A DNA stretch of 64,000 nt from Heterocephalus glaber. Lineage: Eukaryota > Chordata > Mammalia > Rodentia > Bathyergidae. Numbering within the stretch: position 1 is the stretch's first letter; each line of letters starts with the position of its first letter. A model generated the notes under the pieces. It made no database searches. It saw nothing but the letters and a program-made list of their open reading frames with translations, and was not told where the DNA came from. The stretch spans positions 6,405,125 to 6,469,124 of the forward strand of contig NW_004624795.1 in assembly GCF_000247695.1 (NCBI RefSeq), given 5' to 3'. The position numbers and the translations under genes are program-made. Shown in pieces: positions 1 to 9,400 of the stretch.

Positions 1-170
1 GTGCAGCAGGTGGCAAAACCACTGAGCTAAACCCCTGGCCCTGTTGTTGTTTTTTGAAGACAGGGACTTGCTATGTATTCCACGCTGGCCTTGAACTCAC
101 TATGTAGCCCAGACCGGCCTCAAGCTTGCAGGGATCCTCCTGCCTCAGCCTTCTGAGTGCTGGAATTATA
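1..170 (-). repeat. ID fragment (1-42) and B1 SINE (55-170)
   Basis: Bases 1-42 are the reverse of an ID head (CCACTGAGCTAAACCCCTGG). Bases 55-170 are a reverse B1 with the landmarks CTATGTAGCCCAGA and CTCCTGCCTCAGCC. They lie in a MYCBPAP intron. Confidence 0.85.
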
Positions 171-472
171 CGAAGCAGCTTTCCAGGATTTAATTTTTTA
201 AATTCAAGGGAGCTGGGGCTCTGGCTCCACACAGTTGAAGACCGAAGCCTCAGTCACTGTGTCAGTCCAGGGACAATGGGTAGGTGACCCTGAAGAGAGA
301 CCTTAAATAGCCCAGCAGGGTGCTATGGAGACCACTGCCAGGCTATGGGAGTGGCCAGCCCTGCTCCTCCGTGCACTCTACTATGGAATCGTCATTTTAT
401 TTTTATGTTTACATGTACAGCAACCTCCATATATAAAAACTTGCAATTCTCTCTCTCTTTTTTTTTAATCAG

Positions 473-3400
473 ACCGGAAGCAGGCAAAGATACCTGAGCA
501 GCCCACACCCCCCATTCAGCAGGAGCCTGAGCCCATCAGCAGCGTGCTCCAGGGAGACGACATTCTTGCCTTGGCCATAAAGAAAGAGGACTTGAAGAAA
601 GTAAGGAGGAGCCAGGCTCCCCAGCCCTGCCGGCTATGTGGCCACACCCCGTCTCTGCCGCTTCCCGGCCCCAGGGAGCATCCTTGTCCAGGGAGAAACA
701 CCAGTTCTTTCCACTTCAGCATCTGCAGGAGTTCAGCGTGTTGTCTGTTTTCACATTTCTGAGATTTGGGTGGAATTCATGAGAGAATGAGGTGTCTCGC
801 TTCCCAGAGAGCCAAGTGCCAGGGTTCCCATTTCAGAGACGAGAAAATGACTATTTGTTTGTTTGTGTTACTAGGAATTGAACCCAGGGCCTTCCCGCTC
901 AGCTACATCCCAGCTTTTTTTTTTTTTTTTTTAATTTTGAGACAGGGTCTCGTTATGTCACTAAGTCACGCAGACTGGGCTCAACTTGCCATCCTCCTGC
1001 CTCAGCCTCCCAGAATGTTGGGATTACAGGCAGGAGCCACCATGGCCAGCTGAAAAATGAGTTTAAGCAGCCGAGGTGGGGATGCTGCTAGAACTGCTGA
1101 CCCCTAGCCCCCTGCTCTACCTGTCAGCCACTTCTCACCTGGAGGCTTCCACTGCTATTTTTTCTCCCCGAGATGCTGCTATGTCTTGTGTCTGTTCCAT
1201 AGACATTTCCTCGAGGGAACATATGGGCCAAGCTGGGGAAGCAGGCTTGCCAGACTTCAGGAAACCCACCCGGAGCTGGCACGGAGGACATGGGGGTTCC
1301 TCCTCCTCCTCTTCACAGGTGCAATTCCCCTCTGTTTTCTTTTTAGCAACACATTCCTCGCCTTTCTGAAGACAGCCCTGCCATCATCCAGAAATTTTTC
1401 ATCCGGAAGCTCAAACCCAAGGATTCTCAGAGGAAGATCTGCCACTTAGTAGCCCATCCTGTGAACCCAGATGTGGCCACAAAGCCCCTGGCCTACTTGG
1501 GTAGGGCCCGTCTTCATCGGAAAGCTGCCCCATTCGGGGGTTTACATCCCCAACCTGCAGCTCCTCTTTCCCTGTCCCTCTTTCCCCTCAAGGTCCCGGT
1601 GACAGCTTCGATGGACGTGACCAGATCCTGCCTCACCACATCTTGGGAACTCTCCAGGACTTTAAGAGAATTGCAGTTGCTCGAGGGAACACCCAGGTTC
1701 GTTTGTACAGAGCTGCCTGGCCGAGAGCAGTTACTGAAGGCATTTTCTTCTGCCACCTACAGTCAAGCAGGGTCACGTGGGGCAGAAGGCGGCCTTCCCA
1801 TCATGCAGTGCTACTCTGTCCTCAGATCCTTCTCCACCATGGTGCAGGTTGCCTGGGGTGGCATAAAAAGGCTCAGTCACCCTGGGCAAAAGGGCCACTT
1901 AACATCAGTTGTGAGGCAGAAAGCTAACACTCAAAGATGCTCATTGAAATCAGAATCGGTGTCCCCCTGGTCCTGTGATTTGCTGTCACCCGCCACTCGC
2001 AGACCCGCAGGGAGCATTCTCAGTGGATGTCGGGAGGATCTGGTTCCAGATGGGCCCCAGAGAGTCCCCCTCCCCAGTGCCCACCTGGTGCTTTCCAGCT
2101 GGCCGAGCTGATCCGAACCCCACCCTGCCTCATGACCCTCATCTCAGCTAGAGAAGAACCAACACCAAAGGCCCCAAAGGAGAAGAAGAGGCATCCCCGG
2201 GCCCCACCGCCTCAGCACAACTTTCTGAAACACTGGCAGTGGCACGTGGCCCTGCGGAAGAAGCAGCAGAAAGCCCTCAGTGGTGAGCAGAGCCCGTGGG
2301 GCTCCTGCCTGGCCTCCATCTGGCATGGACACTCTGCTCAGCTTTTTCTCGCCCCCTCCTGTCCTCTGGACTCAGCTTGATGTGTGATCTCAGCGTTGTG
2401 GGAGGCCGAGGCAGGAGGACTACAAGTTTGAACTGAGTCTGGGCATTTTAATGACTTAGGAAGCTCCCTGTCTCTTAACTGTCAGTAGGGATCCCAGACC
2501 CTTTGATAGTCTCTTAGTGACTTAGGGAAACCCTGTCTCAAAATAAAAAATAAGAAAAGGAGCCAGGGATGGAGCTCAGTGGGAATGTCCTGGGTTCGAT
2601 TCTCAGTACTGCAGTGCTGCAGTGTGGGGCACCAGGACCCTGGGTATCGACCTGGCTGAGTGGTTGCATTCCTGGCCCTCGCTCCCCAGAGCACCTGAAG
2701 AAGCCAATCAACGAGCTGCTGATGCACTCGGGTGAGACCTACAGACAGATCCAGGAGGAGAGGGAACTCATCGACCGCTTGCTGCCAACCGGGCATGATG
2801 GCAAAGTGAGGACAGCCACTCCCAAGTGCCCTGGCTGGGGGTGGGGTGCAGGGGAGGTGTCTGGACACGGAGATGGCTTTTCACAGGTTGCAAAGCTGGG
2901 GAGGAAGCAAGCTCACCTTGGCAGAGCACTGTGAAATGCTCGGGGCTGCACTGAACTCTACTGTTGGGTGTCGGAGGGCAGGTTCATTTAATAACTCAGC
3001 CCAAGGTGGTCACAGTAGTCGACTTAATTACTGAGTTGTTGCAAGAGCTGCAGGTGTTTCTGGTAAAGGCTTAACCTCAGCCCTTGGGCTTCTCGAGGCT
3101 CTGTGCTTTGTCCATGGGCATTAGCAAGCACCCAGCCCTGCCCACAGCACCTCTCTGGGGGCAGTAAAGGCTATGGCAGGCAGCCTGGACAGGAGCAGGC
3201 ATGTGTGTGCCTTCTCTTCTGCCATCAGGCAGCCTTGGACCCCCATCCCGCCCCATGGAGCGCTGTAGCCTTGGCTGCTCTTGTCTTCCCAGCCCCTGGC
3301 CAAGATGTCGAGGTGACTCCCTGCTCTGTCCCCCTTGCCAGGACTACAAGAAGACCAGTGCATTCTGGAGTCCCCTGGAATACTTGGGAGGGGAGATGAC

Positions 3401-6400
3401 GGGTTTGGTCATTACCAAGACAAAAACTCAGCGTGGATTCATGGAACCCATCACCTGCATCAGGAAGCCGCGCTCGATCCAGGCGGAAACCGGTAAGGGG
3501 GAGGGCTGTAAACCAGCCAGCATCAGTGCCTGCCCAGGGGACAGGGCAGAGTGATGGGCACCAGCCTGGCTTGGTGGGACCAAATCCTGGCTGTCTGTGG
3601 CCTTGGGCAAAGCCCCAGGTCCTCCCTGAGGTTCAGCTCTGCTTTAGCAAAACTGTGACAGAAAAGGTCGAAGAGGCAGCCTCCCTCCGGCCATGCCCAG
3701 CTGTTGAACGCCTGGAATGTGGCTTGTCAGGGCATGCTACACCCTGGGTTTCAAAGACTAGGTTGGAGAAATACAATTAATAATTTTTATATTGGTTACA
3801 CATGGCAATGGCAATCATTTTGATATATTGAGTGAAATAAACCAATGAAATGAATCACACCTCTCATTACCTTTTCAGTATAGCACCTAGAAAGTTTGTG
3901 ATGACACACAGGGTTGGATTATGTTGCGTGTGGGCAGCCCTGCTTTAGAGCTGCCAGCCACCTGGGTTCAGGTCCCAGGGTGTCAGGTTTCTGAACACCA
4001 CTGAGTTCTTACTGTATTTGACCCCTCCGGCCCTCGGTTCATCATCTGTAGACTACACAGAGGGTTGGGGAGTTAAATGAGACGAGATATTTATTGAGGA
4101 GTTCAGGCTCAATAACCCACTCAACAGGCAGCTGCCCAGCCCTGGGGGAGGCTGACACAGTTTGCTTGCAAGTTTGAGTTCTGCTGGGGTGATTTAGGGA
4201 GACCCTGTCTCAAAATAAAAAATAAAAAGGGCTGGGGATATAACTCAGTGGTACAGCGCCCCTGGGTTCAATCCCCTGTAATGAAAAAGAAAAAAGTAGC
4301 TGCTGTGGTTGTTTTTCATTGTGACCCAAAGTCTTGGTGTTTGGAAGCTTGTTTTGCGGGGGTCCCATGTAGGGCTGCTGAGCAGCAACGGGGCATCCAG
4401 AGGCCTCGCGAGTATTTTCCATCCTTGTTGGAGATGATGTTAAGATGGGGGCTGTCAGCGTCCCGGGTGAGTGGGTAGGAGGGGTGCGGCTGAGGCGGCA
4501 GCTGGTGCTGAGGCCCTCGGGCCCCCTCTAGGATTATCTGCACCGAAGGACGCTTCGTTCCACCGTGCCTGGGACCGGAGTCTCTTTCTGAACTACCGGC
4601 GCAGGGAGCTGCAGAACCTGATGGCCGAGCTCGATTTTAGCCAGAGGGTTGGTGGCGCCTTCATGTCCTGGCTGAGGGTCCTGGGGTGGTACCCGCCTTC
4701 GGGCAGCTCACCTTTCCTCCCATGTCCCCTGAGGATGTCGATGGCTTGGAGGTGGTGGGCCGAAGGCAGCCCTTCTCGTCCGTCACAGTGGAGGACATCG
4801 GCCTGTTTGGAAAGAGCCAAGCGAGTGCCTCGGAAGACACAGCTTGCCAGCAAGTGGAGGGACAGCGGCCAGACAATGTGGCTTCCCCAGGCGCCCACGG
4901 GTGTGCGGAGCGGGTTTCCCTTCTGGGAGTTGGCAGAGCTACGGCTCTCTAGATCTCCCGGCAGCCGTGTCTGTGGGCTCCACATGGTCTGATCGTATGG
5001 CCTTCGAAAACCTAAGTCTGGTTTTTCTTATAGAGACTTCTGGGCTGGTCACAGTGATGCAGCCCCCATGTCTATTCTCGGTCCTTCTCTGCTATTCTGC
5101 GGGAAGCCCGCTTGCTGGATCAGAGGCCGCAACCCGCAGGACAAGGTAGAGCCACCTGCACCATCACCCCCTGGTGGAAGGGCCTCCCTGGGGGGGGGTG
5201 CAGCCCAAGGTGACCATGGCAGTCACAAGGAGCTGGTGCAGTCTCCTGTTGGCATTTTTATCTGGTTACACGTTTGCCATGTCTGAAAATGGTAACAGCG
5301 ACACTACCTCAAGCAAGAATAAAATCACACAGCTGAAAAGAGACCATCACAAGCTACCCAGTGTGCACCTCGCCCCCAAGCAGGTAGCTAGGCAGATTCT
5401 CACAGCCACAGGGCCTTCAGAAGTTCTAAAATAGTCCTCAGATGCTGAGGAGCGGAAATGTATGTGCTGGGTAGCAAACCTATTTATTTTCTTACTGTTG
5501 ATAGTAACCTCAGAGACAGCCATCACTGGGTATGACACCACTCTGAGGGTGGCCAGGCCCCTGAGGCCTGGGACAGGGACTTTTAGCACTAAGCCCAGAG
5601 AAGTTGCAAGCAAAAGGGGATGAACTGCTCACCTTCCAGCTGAGACATTTCTCATGCCTCCTCCTTGCCCAGAGCCAGGTCGGAATCGGGGTGCGCTTGA
5701 CCTTTGAAACCCTTGAAGGGGAGAAGACGTCCTCAGAACTGACCACAGTCAACAACGGCACGGTGGCCATTTGGTATGACTGGCGGCGGTGGCCTCAGCC
5801 CGACTCTTTCCAGGACTTAAAAAGAAGCAGGATGCAGCGGTTCTATTTCAACAACCGGGAAGGTACCGAAAAGCTGCCCTCCTCTGGCTTCCTGGTTTGT
5901 TTTGTTGTTGTTGTTATTGTTGTTGTTTTGATACAGGGTCTCACTGTGTAGTTCAGGCTGGCCTAGAACTCGTGGTGACCCTCCTGCCTCAGCTTCCCGA
6001 GTGCTGGGGTCACAGGTGTGTGCCACTGTGCCCAGCTTTCTTCCTGGTTTTGTCTCAGCATCCAAAAGATACCAACATCCAGTCAGTGCCTGGATCCTGC
6101 AAGCTTGAAGCCTTCCTCCTTGCCTTGTCCCCCTGTCCTTCAGTGAAGAATGTGATCTTGTTACCAGACAGGGTCCCGGGAGGGAGCAAAGTGGAGATGG
6201 GAAATCAACTTCCCTCACTCTATCCATGGGATAAGTTGTAGATTTGCTGACTTCCATTGCATAAGAAGAATTTTTAGGATGCATCAGTGAGAGGCAAAAA
6301 GGATTTATTAGGCAGAATTCTTTTTTTTTTTTTTGGTACCAGGGATTGAACTCAGGACCTTGCACTTGCAAGGCATTGAGGCAGGCGCCAGAACCACTGA

Positions 6401-9400
6401 GCTAAATCCCCAGCCCGATTAGGCAGAATTTTTAAAGTATGAACTCGAAGAAATAGAATATCAAGGGCTGGGGATTTAGCTCAGTGGTTTCATCGCCTGC
6501 TGCACAAGCGCAAGGACCTGAGTTCAATCCCCGGTACCAAAAAAACAAGCAAACAAACAGAAATAGAATATGAAGTGTTGAGAGAGAGACAGAGAAAGAG
6601 AAAGGGGGGCACATTATTGCATTATTTCTTGGACCTGAGAACATTTATGTTTCTCTTGAGGGAGTGGAAAATTATGGAAAAGATGGCTCACCCCCCACCC
6701 AGAAGGATAATTAGGGTCTTGGTATGTAGCCCAGGCTGGCCTTGAATTTGTGGTGATCTTCCTGCCTCAGCCTCCTAAAAGCTGGGATCATAGGCATGCG
6801 CCACCATGCCTGGCAAAAGTACAATTTTTAAGTTACGATTTTCCATGTCTCCTTTCTACCTATCTTTATTTCTTCTATCCTGTGTCAGTCTAAAAGCTTG
6901 TGTCTGTTGAGAGAATGAGGAATGCTTGGGAACATAGGCTGGTGATCTAGGAGCGCCATTACCTGCACTGCATAGGCCCGAGGCGAGGATGGACATCTGT
7001 CCCCACTTGCCTGGAACTTCCCCAGCTTTAGCACTCGAAGTCACCTGTTCCAGGAAGTCTCTCAGTCCTGGAAAACCAGGATGGCCTGGGCTGCTGTCAG
7101 ACAGAGCTTGGGGGCTCAGTTAACTTTCTACATGCAAGCGTAGGGCTCAGCTGGTTCCCCCTGACCTCTGTCTCCCGCCATCTCAGGTGTGATTCTGCCT
7201 GGAGAAACAAAAACCTTCACCTTCTTCTTCAAATCTTTGAATGCCGGGATCTTTAGGGAGTCTTGGGAGTTCCGGACCCACCCCACTGTCCTGGGCGGTG
7301 CCCTCCTGCTGGTCACCCTGCAGGCAGTGTCCCTGACCCAGGACATTTTCAGGGATGAGAGGAAGTTGCTGGAGGTAAGCAACCCAGGACCTCGGCCCTT
7401 GGGGACACCGGATAGGTTACCCTGGTGTTCTTGGCAGTGCCCATGGGACTCTTATTTCTCCCAGCCCAGGAGGTGAATTTTTCACAAACAGGCAACCAAG
7501 CTTGTTCCAGAAGCACTTCCAGGGCTTTGGGATGGAGCAGATGGGGCAGGCAGGCTGGGGGAGGGCAGCGGGCAGCCTCACCGGGCAGGGCCCCCAGTGA
7601 GCTGGAAAGGAATTTACGAGAGTCCCAAGATTCAGACTGCAGAGAAGGGTGTACCAAACAGATCACATGACCCTCGGCTGTATTTTGTTTCCTGCCGGCT
7701 GCTACTGTGCAGTGGAGGGACATTTAACTGATAAGACTTCCAAACCAGAGGCGACCGTTTAAAACCCATCTCCAAACCCTGCTCATCGCTGACACTCCGG
7801 GAATTTGCCACGTGCAGTGGCTCTTGTGGGCGGTGCTTTGAGGGATTCTGCAGAGATCTGTGGGGTTTTGTTCACTGAGGTCCCAGACACAGCCAGCTAC
7901 TGCAGTTGGGCCTCAGCCAGGGTGATCAAAGGTGATTTTGGGAAACGTCAGGCTCCTGGTACTTGCTGACTGTAGGGCCGATGCCACAGGAGATGTCTTT
8001 GACCGAGTGGCCAGGCTGAGTGAAAGGTCACTGCCATTCTTAGTAGTGCCCAAACTGTGCACCCTGCCCCTTCCTAATGGAGGAAATGCTAAGGTGAGAC
8101 CTCCAGGTCCCATTCAAGAGCCACTGTCCTTTGGGTCCCTTCTGGGGAACAAGGATGTTTGGAGAGAAACACTCCCAAAGGCTTTTGAGTCTTGGAAGAG
8201 GTGTGTGTGAGAGAGAGAGGTGATGGTTGGAACTCTGACCCTAGGGAGGCACAAGGTCCCCAGGGGCCTGGCCTCCTCGAGGACACATGGGTGCTGGGAG
8301 TCTGGGCTGCCGTCAAGTGCCACCTTCCCTTCCCCAGAGCAAGCTGGCTGCCCATGAGTCGGTCATCATCGTGCACACTGTGCTGCAGGAACTGCTGAGG
8401 GGGATCCTGACCCCGGAGCGCACGCCGTCCCCTGTGGACACCTATGTGACAGAGGAGGACTTGTTCCACCGCGGGAACCCTGAGGTACAGGCTCTGTGCT
8501 GTGCATGGTCTTCCCCAGCAGCCCTATGGGATCAGGGTGCCGTTTACACCCTCATTTTACACTGTGGAAGCCGAGACTCAGAGAGGTTAAAGCCGATGGC
8601 CAGGACAGCCAGCAAGTGGAGGGCTGGGAGGCACAGAGTGGCACAGACTCCTCAAAGCCGGCCTTTCTTTTTTTTTTTTAGTTTTGTTTTGGGTACACGG
8701 TCTTCCCTGTGTTTAGCCCAGGCTGGCCTCAAATTCGTGGCACTCCTCCTGCCTCAGCTTCCCGAGTGCCGGCATTACAGGCGTGCACCACCACGCCCAG
8801 CAAAACCCAGTCTTTCTTGGCAGCCCCAATGCAAAAATAGTTTTAATTGGAGATGCTCTGGTTGAAGGGGAAGTGGGGATCCTGCTGGCCCCCTTGTTCC
8901 TTGTCAGTGCCCGGAGCAAGGGGAAATGGTAGCTGGCTGGTGTGGGCTCCACACACTCTGGCCAGCCTCCCCCTCACCACCCTCTCTGCCTCTGCTGCAG
9001 CTGCATTACCAGCACCAGCTGGTGCAAGGCCTGCACCGGCTGTGGCACCAGTACATGGTCCCGCCCCTCAAGGACAGAGAGCCCTGGCTCAGCCAGGAGG
9101 AGCCCCTGAGCTCCAGGATCCAGGCAGCCTCTCTGGAGAAGGCCCCAGGGAATCCTGAGCACTTTAGGAGTCCAGTCCCCGAGCTCCAGCTGCACTGGCC
9201 GGAGAGCAAGGCCCTCGGGGACCCCCGAGACCCCCTCCTGTCCCAGAAGTCTGCAGCAGGGACCAAGAATTCCCCGAGCAAGCGCATCACGGAGGAGATC
9301 CTGATGGAGGAGATCCAAGACTGGGAGAGCTCCAGGAGCTGCTTGGAGCCTGAAGGCTTCTCCCTGCCCCAGTGGAACCTCTGCCTGGGGGACTTCAGAA

